From: an uncultured Paracoccaceae bacterium
GTDB taxonomy: Bacteria; Pseudomonadota; Alphaproteobacteria; Rhodobacterales; Rhodobacteraceae
Assembly (NCBI GenBank): GCA_951812615.1
Contig: CATOSU010000021.1
Location: 1-37,500, forward strand
Direction of reading: 5' to 3'
DNA: 37,500 nucleotides
Numbering within the stretch: position 1 is the first letter of the stretch; each line of letters opens with the position of its first letter. The notes under the pieces were generated by a model. The model did no database searches. It was not told the origin of the DNA and worked only from the letters and a program-made list of their open reading frames with translations. The translations under genes were made by a program, and so were the position numbers. Of this stretch, positions 1-8,471 are shown piece after piece.

Positions 1-594
1 AGCAGGCGCTGGGCATCGACATCCCCGACAGCGGCGTGCTGTTCGACGACATGTGGTTCGATACCGGTGCGGTGATCCCGAAAGGGCGCTTCATTCAGCC
101 CCGGATCGAGGCCGAGATCGCCTTTGTCATGAAGGACGCGCTGGCCGGAGAAACCGTCACCCGCGAGGATGTGCTGGCAGCGACGGATTATGTCGCGCCC
201 AGCCTCGAAATCCTCGACACCCGCATCCGGCGCACGGATCCGGACACCGGCAGGGCGCGGGTGATCTTCGACACGATCTCGGACAATGCCGCCAATGCCG
301 GCATCGTTCTTGGCGCCGAACGGCACGCCCCGGACACCGACCTGCGCTGGGTCGGCGCCATTGTCAGCAAGGATGGCGCGGTCGAGGAAACCGGCCTCGG
401 CGCCGGGGGTTCTGAACGATCCGGTGGAAAGCGTCGTCTGGCTGGCCCGCCGGATGGGGCAATACTGCCAGCGGATCGAAGCCGGTCAGGTGATCCTGTC
501 AGGCAGCTTCATCCGCCCGGTCGAATGCCCGCCCGGCACCAAAATAGCCGCCGATTTCGGCCCCTTTGGCCACATCGACCTCAACTTCGCCTGA
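1..594 (+). pseudogene. hpaH: 2-oxo-hepta-ene-1,7-dioate hydratase (HpaH-type), 5'-partial and frameshifted
   Basis: HpaH adds water to 2-oxo-hept-3-ene-1,7-dioate in the meta-cleavage pathway of homoprotocatechuate (4-hydroxyphenylacetate). The gene enters from the left edge, reading in frame from base 3. The segment DSGVLFDDMWFDTG, the metal-ligand region IEAEIAFVM, the stretch DTISDNAANAGIVLG and the tail GQVILSGSFIRPVE are hallmarks of HpaH within the fumarylacetoacetate hydrolase superfamily. After VEETGLGAG (about base 410) the frame breaks. Sequence continues as VLNDPVESVVWLARRM one frame over, ending with TGA at 592-594. One surplus G in the run of five G at about 405-410 explains this. 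It is either a real disruption or a sequencing/assembly error; the protein on both sides looks otherwise conserved. A family-level hydratase assignment is safe; the exact substrate is inferred. Confidence 0.75.
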
Positions 595-596
595 TC

Positions 597-660
597 CTTC
601 ATCTTGCCCAAAATACTCCGGGGGAGTCCGCCGCAGGCGGGACGGGGGCAGCGCCCATTT
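597..660. repeat. Intergenic double-hairpin repeat, copy 1
   Basis: Shared architecture with the element at about 9914-9985 in the opposite orientation: AAATAC, a run of five G, a small hairpin (here CCGCC-GCA-GGCGG), then a second GC-rich hairpin (GGGGGC AGC GCCC). It lies between a stop codon and the next ribosome binding site. Such elements are common between genes in Rhodobacteraceae as I remember them. The role is unknown; it may act in termination or mRNA end protection. Confidence 0.5.
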
Positions 661-716
661 CCCTCTGGGCAAGCCCGTGCGCCCGTGATTTCCTGTCGCC
701 GGGACAGGAGGGGACC

Positions 717-1578
717 ATGGCCAAAGTCGAATATGAAAAAGACGGGCGCAATCGGGCGGATCACGCTGAACCGGCCCGAGGTGATGAATGCCATCGACGA
801 TACGCTGCCGGTGGAACTGGCCGCGGCGGTGGCCGAGGCGGATGCGGATCCGGCCGTGCATGTGATGGTGCTATCGGGCAAGGGGCGCGCGTTTTGTGCG
901 GGCTATGACCTGACCTATTATGCCGAGGGCAACGGCAACGGGCAGGCGACGCAGGAGATGCCGTGGGACCCGATACAGGATTACCGGTTCATGTGGACCA
1001 ATACTCAGCATTTCATGTCGCTCTGGCGGGCGGTCAAGCCGGTGATCTGCAAGGTACAGGGGTTCGCCGTGGCCGGGGGCAGCGATATCGCGCTCTGTGC
1101 GGACCTGACGATCATGGCCGACGATGCGCTGATCGGGTATATGCCGGCGCGGGTCTGGGGCTGTCCGACCACGGCGATGTGGGTCTACCGGCTGGGCGCG
1201 GAGCGGGCCAAGCGGATGCTGTTCACCGGCGACAAGATCACCGGGCGGGAGGCGGCGGAGATGGGGCTGGTGCTGGAGGCGGTCCATGCCGACGCGCTGG
1301 ACGACCGGGTCGAGGCGCTGGCGGCGCGGATGGCAAGCGTGCCGGTCAATCAGCTGGCGATGCAGAAACTGGTGATCAATCAGGCGATCGAGCAGACCGG
1401 GCTGATGCAGACCCAGCGGCTGGCGACGATTTTTGACGGGATCACCCGGCATTCGCCGGAGGGCATCCATTTCAAGGAACGGGCCGAGGCGGTAGGCTGG
1501 AAACAGGCGGTGGACGAGCGGGATCAGGGCACATGGGACTGGACCCGGAACGAGGAATTGCCGCGCGGCAATCGGTAA
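717..1578 (+). CDS. Enoyl-CoA hydratase/isomerase (crotonase) family protein, apparent frameshift near the start
   Basis: Crotonase-fold enzyme, likely hydrating or isomerising an acyl-CoA in aromatic or fatty acid breakdown. The core shows ITLNRPEVMNAI, the oxyanion-hole regions GKGRAFCAGYDL and KVQGFAVAGGSDIALCAD, and the GCPTTAMWVYRLG segment. The ATG at 717 has a strong ribosome binding site (AGGAGGGG, about 705-713) and encodes MAKVEYEKDGR. The conserved continuation IGRITLNRPEV is one frame over, so one surplus A at about 750 breaks the frame. Without correction, translation of the conserved frame could begin at an ATG at 733 (MKKTGAIGRITL), which has no good ribosome binding site and loses only the first beta strand. 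It sits between two hydratases of the same catabolic type, suggesting one operon. The exact substrate is not determinable. Confidence 0.75.
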
Positions 1579-1616
1579 CGTCGCCGGCAGAGCCCGGGAA
1601 CCTGGCAGAGGAAGAC

Positions 1617-2393
1617 ATGACCGTGGATATCGAGGAACAGACCCGGCGCATTTGTGCCGCACTGGATGGCCCGCACCAGATCCCGCCGCTGACCGAAACG
1701 CTGGACGGGTTCACACCGGCGCTGGCCTACGAGGTCGCGCATCGCGTCCGCGCCCGGCAGGCCCGGCGCAGGGTCGGACGCAAGGTCGGGTTTACCAATC
1801 GCGGCATCTGGGATGAGTATGGCGTTCATCAGCCGATCTGGGGCGACATCAGCGCCGAAAGCCTGCTGGCGGCCGGGACGGACGCACGGCTGGACCCGGT
1901 TCTGGAACCACGGATCGAGCCGGAAATCGTGCTGGGGCTGGGCCGCGCACCGGAACCGGGCATGGACGCCGCGGCGCTGGCGGCCTGTATCGGCTGGGTC
2001 GCCCCGGGCTTTGAGATCGTGCAGTCGGTCTACCCCGGCTGGTCCTTTGCCGCGGCGGACACGATTGCCCAGCAGGCGATGCATCAGTGGATGGTTCTGG
2101 GCGACAGGGTTCCGGCCACGGCGGAAACATTGTCGGGTCTGACGGAGGTTTCCGTCGAACTCTATCGCAGCGGGCAGTTGCAGGACGGCGGCACGGGTCT
2201 GAACGCGCTGGACGGGCCGCTGGATGTGCTGGCGCATCTTGTCGGTATTCTGGACCCCGAACATGTGCTGACCGGGGGAGAGATGGTTTCCACCGGAACC
2301 CTGACCGGGGCCTTTCTGGTTGCGCCCGGTGAAATCTGGTCGGCCCGTTATGCCGGTGTGATCGATGCCGCGCTGTCGGTACGGTTTGTGTGA
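1617..2393 (+). CDS. 2-keto-4-pentenoate hydratase / fumarylacetoacetate hydrolase family enzyme
   Basis: 258-residue member of the MhpD/HpaH/DmpE-like hydratase–decarboxylase family, which acts on 2-oxo-alkenoates from aromatic meta-cleavage. Seen in the sequence: VGRKVGFTNRGIWDEYGV (the family's conserved KVGxT region), the acidic metal-binding segment LEPRIEPEIVLGLG, the core CIGWVAPGFEIVQS, and the C-terminal LTGGEMVSTGTLTGA. The ATG at 1617 follows GAGGAA with good spacing and fits the usual 250-265 residue length, so an upstream in-frame start is less likely. It begins 38 bp after the crotonase stop and is probably co-transcribed with it. It is clearly distinct from the first hydratase in the window, so the cluster holds two paralogous activities. 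The substrate is inferred only at family level. Confidence 0.8.
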   Translation: MTVDIEEQTRRICAALDGPHQIPPLTETLDGFTPALAYEVAHRVRARQARRRVGRKVGFTNRGIWDEYGVHQPIWGDISAESLLAAGTDARLDPVLEPRIEPEIVLGLGRAPEPGMDAAALAACIGWVAPGFEIVQSVYPGWSFAAADTIAQQAMHQWMVLGDRVPATAETLSGLTEVSVELYRSGQLQDGGTGLNALDGPLDVLAHLVGILDPEHVLTGGEMVSTGTLTGAFLVAPGEIWSARYAGVIDAALSVRFV

Positions 2394-2417
2394 GACCGCC
2401 GGTTTTGCGGTGCCGGT

Positions 2418-3449
2418 TCAGGCCGCGGCTTCGAACCCGCTGAGGACATTCACCGTGTTCAAGCCGATTTCGGCGACGTCGTACCCACCTTCCATCACGA
2501 GGAGCGTCGGCAGGCCCAGCGCTGCGATATCCGCGCCATAGGTGGTGAAATCGTCTGATGCGAGCCGGAAGAAGCTGATCGGATCGGACTGAAACGTGTC
2601 GACGCCGAGCGACACCACCAGTGCCTGCGGCGCAAAGCGGGAAACCCGGTCCAGCGCGTCGTCCAGCGCGATGCGCCAGCCGTCGAAGCCGGTTCCGGGC
2701 GGCAGCGGGAAATTGGCCGTATAGCCTTCGCCGGCGCCGGTCCCGCTTTCGTCCCTGTGGCCCAGAAAATGCGGGAAGGCATGTAACGGATCCCCGTGGA
2801 TCGAGACGAAATAGATGTCGGAGCGGTCATAGAAGATGTCCTGCGTTCCGTTGCCGTGGTGAAAATCCACGTCCAGCACCGCAACCCGCTCCATGCCGTG
2901 TGCGCGCAGGTATTGTGCGGCAATGGCCGCATTGTTGAGAAAACAGTAGCCGCCATACATGTCCAGCGCCGCGTGATGGCCGGGCGGCCGGCAGAGCGAG
3001 AACATCGCGCGTGTGCCCTGACGCAGGCGTTCGGCCCCGGTCAGCGCGGTCTGGGCCGAGGCATGGGCCGCCTCCCACGTGCCTTCGCTGAACGAGGTTT
3101 CGCTGGCGAGTGCGTAATAGCCCAGCCTGCCGTCGATATGCGTGGGGATCCGGCCGGACATCCGGCGGGCCGGCCAGCAGGTGGGGATGGCCTCGCCCCC
3201 GGCGCCGGTTGCGGACCATTCGGCCCATGCCGATTGCAGGAAGGCCACGAATTTCGCGTCGTGAACGTCGAGGATCGGATCCATGCCGAAATCCTCCGGA
3301 GCAATGACCGGGCCGAGCCCGGTTTCGCGGACCCGGGCGATGATATGTTCCGCCCGCGACGGGCGTTCGAACGGTTCGACCAGCTGACCGGCAAAAAGCT
3401 CGGTCCGCGCGTTCCGCAGACGGTGTTTCTCGGTGAATACCGTTTCCAT
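2418..3449 (-). CDS. aphA: Acetylpolyamine amidohydrolase (class II histone-deacetylase-like)
   Basis: Zn-dependent deacetylase of 343 residues that removes acetyl groups from acetylated polyamines. Its length and segment order match the Mycoplana ramosa enzyme as I remember it. Seen: N-terminal FTEKHRLRNARTELF, the active-site His pair in SLCRPPGHHAALDMYGGYC, Zn ligands in VLDVDFHHGNGTQDIFY and SLGVDTFQSDP, and the transition-state tyrosine in VMEGGYDV near the C-terminus. The segment PHFLGHRDESGTGAG matches the loop typical of polyamine rather than histone or acetoin (AcuC) enzymes. It is convergent with the preceding hydratase (24-bp gap) and divergent from ttcA, so it is a monocistronic unit. 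Cytoplasmic; no signal peptide. Confidence 0.88.
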   Translation of the reverse strand: METVFTEKHRLRNARTELFAGQLVEPFERPSRAEHIIARVRETGLGPVIAPEDFGMDPILDVHDAKFVAFLQSAWAEWSATGAGGEAIPTCWPARRMSGRIPTHIDGRLGYYALASETSFSEGTWEAAHASAQTALTGAERLRQGTRAMFSLCRPPGHHAALDMYGGYCFLNNAAIAAQYLRAHGMERVAVLDVDFHHGNGTQDIFYDRSDIYFVSIHGDPLHAFPHFLGHRDESGTGAGEGYTANFPLPPGTGFDGWRIALDDALDRVSRFAPQALVVSLGVDTFQSDPISFFRLASDDFTTYGADIAALGLPTLLVMEGGYDVAEIGLNTVNVLSGFEAAA

Positions 3450-3621
3450 GTTTCCCCCGGATCAGGCGTATGCGCGCCCGATTCCGCGTCAGGTTAGCGA
3501 AGATCGGCCCGGATGTATGCGCCGGGCGGCGGATACGGGACATGCGGCGACCCGGCCGTGGTAATTGTGCCCCGCACCGGGCGGCTTGCCCGGCGGCCCC
3601 TGCTCGGCTAGAGGACAGCCC

Positions 3622-4491
3622 ATGCTGGACAACAACGACGATATCCATCCGCTTTTTGCCGGGGCGCCATCGACCACCGAGTTCAAGAAGCTGCGCAAGC
3701 GCATCGTGCGCCACACGCGCGAGGCGGTCGAACAATATCGCATGGTGGAGCGCGGGGCGCGCTGGCTGGTGTGCATGTCCGGGGGCAAGGATAGCTATAC
3801 CCTGCTGGCGGTGCTGCACGAGCTGCAGTGGCGCGGGCTGTTGCCGGTGGATCTGCTGGCCTGCAATCTGGATCAGGGGCAGCCGGGGTTCCCGGCGACA
3901 GTGCTGCCGGAATTTCTGCAACGCATGGGCGTGCCGCACCGGATCGAGTATCAGGACACCTACAGCGTTGTTGTCGACAAGGTGCCGCAGGGGCGAACCT
4001 ATTGCGCGCTGTGTTCACGGCTGCGGCGCGGGCATCTTTACCGGATCGCGCGGGAGGAAGGGTGCAGCGCCGTGGTGCTGGGCCATCACCGTGACGACAT
4101 TCTGGAGACGTTTTTCATGAACCTCTTTCACGGCGGGCGGCTGGCGACGATGCCGCCCAAGCTGGTGAATGAGGAAGACGACCTGTTCGTGTACCGGCCG
4201 CTGGCGCATGTGGCCGAGGCCGATTGCGAAAAATTCGCCCGGGCGATGAATTACCCGATCATTCCCTGCGATCTGTGCGGATCACAGGACGGGCTGCAGC
4301 GCCAGCAGGTCAAGCAGATCCTCGACGGATGGGAACACAACAGCCCCGGCCGGCGGCAGGTGATGTTCCGGGCGCTGATGAACGCGCGGCCGTTGCATCT
4401 GCTGGACCCGAAACTGTTTGATTTCGCCGGGCTTATCCGCGGGGAACAGAACGACCCGGAAGACCAGGCCGGAATACCGAAGCTGCGTTAA
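3622..4491 (+). CDS. ttcA: tRNA 2-thiocytidine(32) synthetase TtcA
   Basis: TtcA makes 2-thiocytidine at position 32 of certain tRNAs, using ATP and an Fe-S cluster. The 289-residue protein has the PP-loop SGGKDS (residues 53-58), the two CxxC motifs CALC (about 128-131) and CDLC (about 216-219), and [14 protein letters not shown], all diagnostic of TtcA. The ATG at 3622 follows a GAGGA ribosome binding site (3611-3615). The C-terminal [13 protein letters not shown] is also typical. Divergent from the deacetylase; the next gene starts about 50 bp downstream on the same strand. Confidence 0.93.
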   Translation: MLDNNDDIHPLFAGAPSTTEFKKLRKRIVRHTREAVEQYRMVERGARWLVCMSGGKDSYTLLAVLHELQWRGLLPVDLLACNLDQGQPGFPATVLPEFLQRMGVPHRIEYQDTYSVVVDKVPQGRTYCALCSRLRRGHLYRIAREEGCSAVVLGHHRDDILETFFMNLFHGGRLATMPPKLVNEEDDLFVYRPLAHVAEADCEKFARAMNYPIIPCDLCGSQDGLQRQQVKQILDGWEHNSPGRRQVMFRALMNARPLHLLDPKLFDFAGLIRGEQNDPEDQAGIPKLR

Positions 4492-4543
4492 GAAATCTCT
4501 CACCGGTTGCGCCCTATCCTGGTCCCGGCAAAACGGGAAAGGG

Positions 4544-6094
4544 ATGGCGATGGCGTTGCCCGCAGGCAGGCTGAACCGGGTTCGGCTGTGGATCTGGCCG
4601 GTGCTGACCGGCCCGCCGGCGCTGGCTCTGGTGCCGGCGGTGACTTTGGCGTGCTGGTGGCTGGGCGGCGAACCGGCGCTGATCGCGGCCGCGCTGGGGC
4701 TGCCGCTATTTTATGCTGCGGCCGGTCTGACCGGGCGATGGCCGGTCACCGGCGAGGGGCGCGACGCGCTGACCGGGCTGCCACAGCGGCAGGGGTTTGA
4801 AACCCGAATTTCAGAGGTGTTCAGCCAGACCGCCCTGTCGGGGGAACGATCGGCCTGCATGCTGGTGGAGCTGACCGATCTGCCGGAAGTGGCGGAACGG
4901 CACGGACAGGCGGCGGTGGATGCGGTGGTAACGCAAACCGCCGAGCGGTTGTCCGGGGTGCTGCGCAAGGCCGGGCACCTGTCGCGGATCGCGGATGCGC
5001 GGTTCGGCATTTGCCTGACACCAACCGCGAACCTGGATCTGGAGCTGGCGATCCAGCTGGCCGGATCGCTGCACGGGGCGGCGGAAATGCCGGTGATCGT
5101 GGGCGGGGCCACGCTGTACCCGACCTGTGCGGTAGGGTTCTGCCTGCGCGGGCAGATCGCCGGGGTGAAGCCGTCGGAATGGACCGGGGCCGCGCTGGCG
5201 GCGCTGACGGACGCCCGGCGCGCGGGCCGGTCAGGCATCCGGGCCTGTTCGCAGGAACTGCGTCAGCGTGCAAGGCTGCGGGCGGACCTGCGTGCCGAGG
5301 CCGCAGCGGCGCTGGAAAACGGCCAGATCCAGCCGTGGTTTCAGCCGCAGATATCGACCGATACGGGCAAGGTGACCGGGTTCGAGGCGCTGGCGCGCTG
5401 GACCCATCCGGTGCACGGCATGATCGCGCCCGACGCGTTCCTGCCGGTGATGCAGGAGGCCGGTTTGCTGGAGCGACTGGGAGAGGTGATCCTTCGGCTG
5501 TCGCTGGAGGCGGTGCAGGACTGGGATCTGGCCGGCGTGTCCGTGCTGCGGGTTGGCGTAAATTTCGCCGGTGACGAGCTGAACAATCCGCAATTGGTGG
5601 ACCGGGTCCGCTGGGAGCTGGACCGGCTGGACCTGACCGCCGACCGTCTGTCGGTCGAGATCCTTGAAACCGTGGTCAGCGATACGCCCGGCGACCGCGT
5701 GACCCGCAACATCGCCGGGCTGGCGGCCATGGGATGCCGCATCGATCTGGATGATTTCGGCACCGGACATGCCTCGCTGGCCTCGGTCCGGCAGTTTTCG
5801 GTGTCCCGGCTGAAAATCGACCGTGGTTTCGTGGCCAAGGCGGACCGCGACCAGCAACAGCAGCGGCTGATCGGTGCGATCCTGACCATGGCCGAGCAAC
5901 TGGGGTTGGAAACGCTGGCAGAAGGGGTTGAAACGCCCGGCGAACACGCGCTGCTGGCGCAATTGGGATGCGATCACGTGCAGGGGTTCGGGATTGGCCG
6001 GCCGATGCCGCTGGAGGCAACGGTGGACTGGATCCGCGCGCATGAGCTGGGGCTGCAGACGCCTCCGCGGATCGGCGGTCGGCTCGGGTCGTAA
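4544..6094 (+). CDS. Membrane-anchored EAL phosphodiesterase with degenerate GGDEF domain
   Basis: About 516 residues. Two N-terminal hydrophobic helices (roughly residues 12-55) are followed by a GGDEF-fold domain (about 65-235) and an EAL domain (about 255-505). The GGDEF signature is replaced by ADARF within RIADARFGICLTP, so diguanylate cyclase activity is unlikely. The EAL domain keeps the expected catalytic residues: FEALARW, VGVNFAGDEL, VEILETV, IDLDDFGTGHASL, LKIDRGFV, ETLAEGVET and DHVQGFGIGRPMP. It should therefore hydrolyse cyclic di-GMP, with the dead GGDEF domain possibly a GTP sensor. Start choice: ATG 4544 or ATG 4550, both close behind GGGAAAGGG. It lies about 50 bp after ttcA and may share its transcript. 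Signals sensed are unknown. Confidence 0.85.
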   Translation: MAMALPAGRLNRVRLWIWPVLTGPPALALVPAVTLACWWLGGEPALIAAALGLPLFYAAAGLTGRWPVTGEGRDALTGLPQRQGFETRISEVFSQTALSGERSACMLVELTDLPEVAERHGQAAVDAVVTQTAERLSGVLRKAGHLSRIADARFGICLTPTANLDLELAIQLAGSLHGAAEMPVIVGGATLYPTCAVGFCLRGQIAGVKPSEWTGAALAALTDARRAGRSGIRACSQELRQRARLRADLRAEAAAALENGQIQPWFQPQISTDTGKVTGFEALARWTHPVHGMIAPDAFLPVMQEAGLLERLGEVILRLSLEAVQDWDLAGVSVLRVGVNFAGDELNNPQLVDRVRWELDRLDLTADRLSVEILETVVSDTPGDRVTRNIAGLAAMGCRIDLDDFGTGHASLASVRQFSVSRLKIDRGFVAKADRDQQQQRLIGAILTMAEQLGLETLAEGVETPGEHALLAQLGCDHVQGFGIGRPMPLEATVDWIRAHELGLQTPPRIGGRLGS

Positions 6095-6611
6095 CGCGTG
6101 ACGGCGAGAATCCACCGCTGACCTGCCGGAACAGAGCCGGGGGCGCCGAATGGTCGGGTGGGTTAACAAACGGACCGGCGGGTGGGCCTGTTGGGCGGGG
6201 TTCTGGCGGGCGGGTCGGCCATGCGAGGTCCGGCGGCCACATGGGGTCCGGTAGGTGGGTCTGCCCGGCGAGGTCCGGTGGCCACACGGGGCGCGGCGGG
6301 CGGGTCTGCCCTGTGGGGTCCGGCGGGCGGAGCCTGCTGCGCCCTTGCCGGGTCCCGGCCGGCGGCGCCGGTCCGGGCCGCGGGCACCCTGATGCCGGAC
6401 GGCAGCGGCGGATTCCTCCCGGCTGAGGCGAAGTGGCAAAGCGGGTTTGCATCGGGTTTTCCGGCCACAGACAGGCTCTGCCCCTTCCGGTTTCGCCCCT
6501 TGATGCCTATGTCACGGCCTGCGGCGCCGCTCTGGCCCGGTTTCTGCTTGACCTTTTGCGGCGCAGAGCGTTGAACCGGGCGCGTCACAAAGAGAACGAG
6601 GCCGGTCCCCG
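6095..6611. other. Gene-free 517-bp gap before yidC
   Basis: No convincing gene. It contains the 45-bp minisatellite described separately and otherwise GC-rich unique sequence. A weak promoter-like TTGACC lies at 6548-6553, 17 bp before a poor -10, and could serve yidC. In many relatives rpmH and rnpA precede yidC, but no L34 or RNase P protein reading frame is visible here. Confidence 0.5.
6209..6325. repeat. Imperfect 45-bp tandem repeat (about 2.6 copies)
   Basis: Units begin at 6209, 6254 and 6299, each opening GGYGGGTCKGCC and followed by a GGTCCGG core; the third is partial. The unit is a multiple of three and reads through as Gly/Pro-rich peptide on either strand, but no start signal or family match supports translation. 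Confidence 0.7.
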
Positions 6612-8471
6612 ATGGACGATCAGAACAAGAACCTCATCCTTGCCACCGCGCTGAGTTTCGTGGTGATCCTTGCATGGTTCGTATTGTTTCCTCCGCCGGA
6701 GCCACCGGTCGAGGACACACCGGCATCGGTGTCCGAAACCCAGGGTCAAAACGGCACACCGGCCGCCTCGGTCCCGGCGACGGCCAATCCGGCAGCAAAC
6801 GCCGCGGCCCCGGCCGCCGACACCGGCGACGGAACCACAGCCGACACCGAAACCCTTTCCGCCGATGCGCCCCGCGTTGAGATCGAGACGCCGAGCCTGA
6901 AAGGATCGCTGTCGCTGAAGGGCGGGCGCATCGACACGCTGTCGCTGAAGACGTACCGCGAAACGCTGGCACCCGACAGCGACATCGTGCACCTGCTGAA
7001 ACCGGTCGGTGAAACCGCCGCGTACCAAGTGCTGTATGGCTGGGCCCCGGGCGGCGGACTGGAATTCGAGGACGTGCCGAGCGCCAACACGGTCTGGTCG
7101 CTGGCCGAAGGGGACGTTCTGACGCCCGACACGCCGGTGACCCTTGCTTGGACCAACGGCAAGGGCCTGACGTTCAACCGGATCCTTGAGATCGACAACA
7201 AGTTCATGATTACGGTCACGCAGAAGGTGACCAATACCGGCGACGCCGCGCAGCGGCTGGCGCCGGAGGGGCGGATCGAACGGTTCGGGCTGCCCGACGA
7301 TCTAAAAGGGTTCTTCATCCTGCACGAAGGCGCCATTCGCAAGCTCAACGACGAGCGCAAAGAGCTGAAATACGGCAAGATGGAGGACATGGAGGCAAAT
7401 GGCCCGTGGGCCGGTGGCCGTGTCGTCGCGGATGCGCAGCAGGTCGATGGCGAGGGTTGGATCGGGTTTACCGACCACTTCTGGATGACAACGCTGATCC
7501 CGGCGGCCGATCAGGCCTTTACCAGTGTTCTGCAATATGACGCGGGCCGCGACATTTACCGCGCCGTGGCGCGGCTGGGCACGATCGAGGTGGCGCCGGG
7601 TGCGACCGAGCAGGTCACCACGCGCCTGTTTGCCGGTGCCAAGGAATGGGAAACCATCCGCAAGTATCAACACGAAGACAACGTATCGCAGTTCATCGAT
7701 ACCATCGACTGGGGCTGGTTCTATTTCCTGACCAAGCCGATTTTCTGGCTGCTGCACCACATCCAGGCCGTTGTCGGCAACATGGGCTGGTCGATCATCG
7801 TGCTGACGCTGGCCCTCAAGGCGCTGCTGCTGCCGCTGGCATTCAAGTCCTATGTCTCGATGGCGAAGATGAAAGAGCTTCAGCCGGAGATGGAGAAGCT
7901 GAAGGAAGCCGCGGGCGACGACCGTCAGAAGATGCAGCAGGGCATGATGGAGCTGTATAAGAGGGAAAAGGTCAATCCGGCGGCGGGCTGTCTGCCGATC
8001 CTGTTGCAGATCCCGATCTTTTTCTCACTCTACAAGGTGATCTTCGTCACCATCGAATTGCGGCATGCGGCGTGGTTCGGGCCGTTTCAGGACCTCAGCG
8101 CGCCTGACCCGACCTCGATCATGAACTTCTTTGGCCTGTTCCCTTGGGCCGGTCCCGAGGTCGGCACGATCATGGCAACCGTGTTCCTCGGCATCCTGCC
8201 TCTCCTGCTGGGGATCTCCATGTGGCTCCAGCAGAAGCTGAACCCGGCGCCGACCGACCCGACCCAGCAGATGATTTTTGCTTGGATGCCGTGGGTGTTC
8301 ATGTTCATGCTGGGCAGCTTTGCCAGCGGGCTGGTTGTCTACTGGATCGCCAACAACGTCATCACCTTCGTGCAGCAGTATTCGATCATGCGCAGCCAGG
8401 GCTACAAGCCGGACGTGTTCGGCAACATCAAGGCAGGCTTCCAGCGCAAGGGTAAGGCCGAGAAGGAATGA
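6612..8471 (+). CDS. yidC: Membrane protein insertase YidC
   Basis: 619 residues. YidC inserts and folds inner-membrane proteins, alone or with SecYEG. Seen: the N-terminal start MDDQNKNLILATALSF with one transmembrane helix, a Pro/Ala-rich linker (about 30-85), the large periplasmic beta domain (about 90-365), then the conserved C-terminal five-helix region. That region starts around FLTKPIFWLLHHI and includes KALLLPLAFKSYVSMAKM, the charged cytoplasmic hairpin, NPAAGCLPILLQIPIFFSLY and the final helix pair VFMFMLGSFASGLVVYW. The length is normal for alphaproteobacteria. Its stop overlaps the start of the MOSC gene by ATGA, indicating translational coupling. Confidence 0.96.
   Translation: MDDQNKNLILATALSFVVILAWFVLFPPPEPPVEDTPASVSETQGQNGTPAASVPATANPAANAAAPAADTGDGTTADTETLSADAPRVEIETPSLKGSLSLKGGRIDTLSLKTYRETLAPDSDIVHLLKPVGETAAYQVLYGWAPGGGLEFEDVPSANTVWSLAEGDVLTPDTPVTLAWTNGKGLTFNRILEIDNKFMITVTQKVTNTGDAAQRLAPEGRIERFGLPDDLKGFFILHEGAIRKLNDERKELKYGKMEDMEANGPWAGGRVVADAQQVDGEGWIGFTDHFWMTTLIPAADQAFTSVLQYDAGRDIYRAVARLGTIEVAPGATEQVTTRLFAGAKEWETIRKYQHEDNVSQFIDTIDWGWFYFLTKPIFWLLHHIQAVVGNMGWSIIVLTLALKALLLPLAFKSYVSMAKMKELQPEMEKLKEAAGDDRQKMQQGMMELYKREKVNPAAGCLPILLQIPIFFSLYKVIFVTIELRHAAWFGPFQDLSAPDPTSIMNFFGLFPWAGPEVGTIMATVFLGILPLLLGISMWLQQKLNPAPTDPTQQMIFAWMPWVFMFMLGSFASGLVVYWIANNVITFVQQYSIMRSQGYKPDVFGNIKAGFQRKGKAEKE

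Noticed and set aside
733-745. Programmed frameshifting at the A-run (GAAAAAG) in the crotonase start
   Set aside because: The required shift is +1 and the break lies after this run, whereas such A-runs favour -1 slippage; a single surplus base is simpler.
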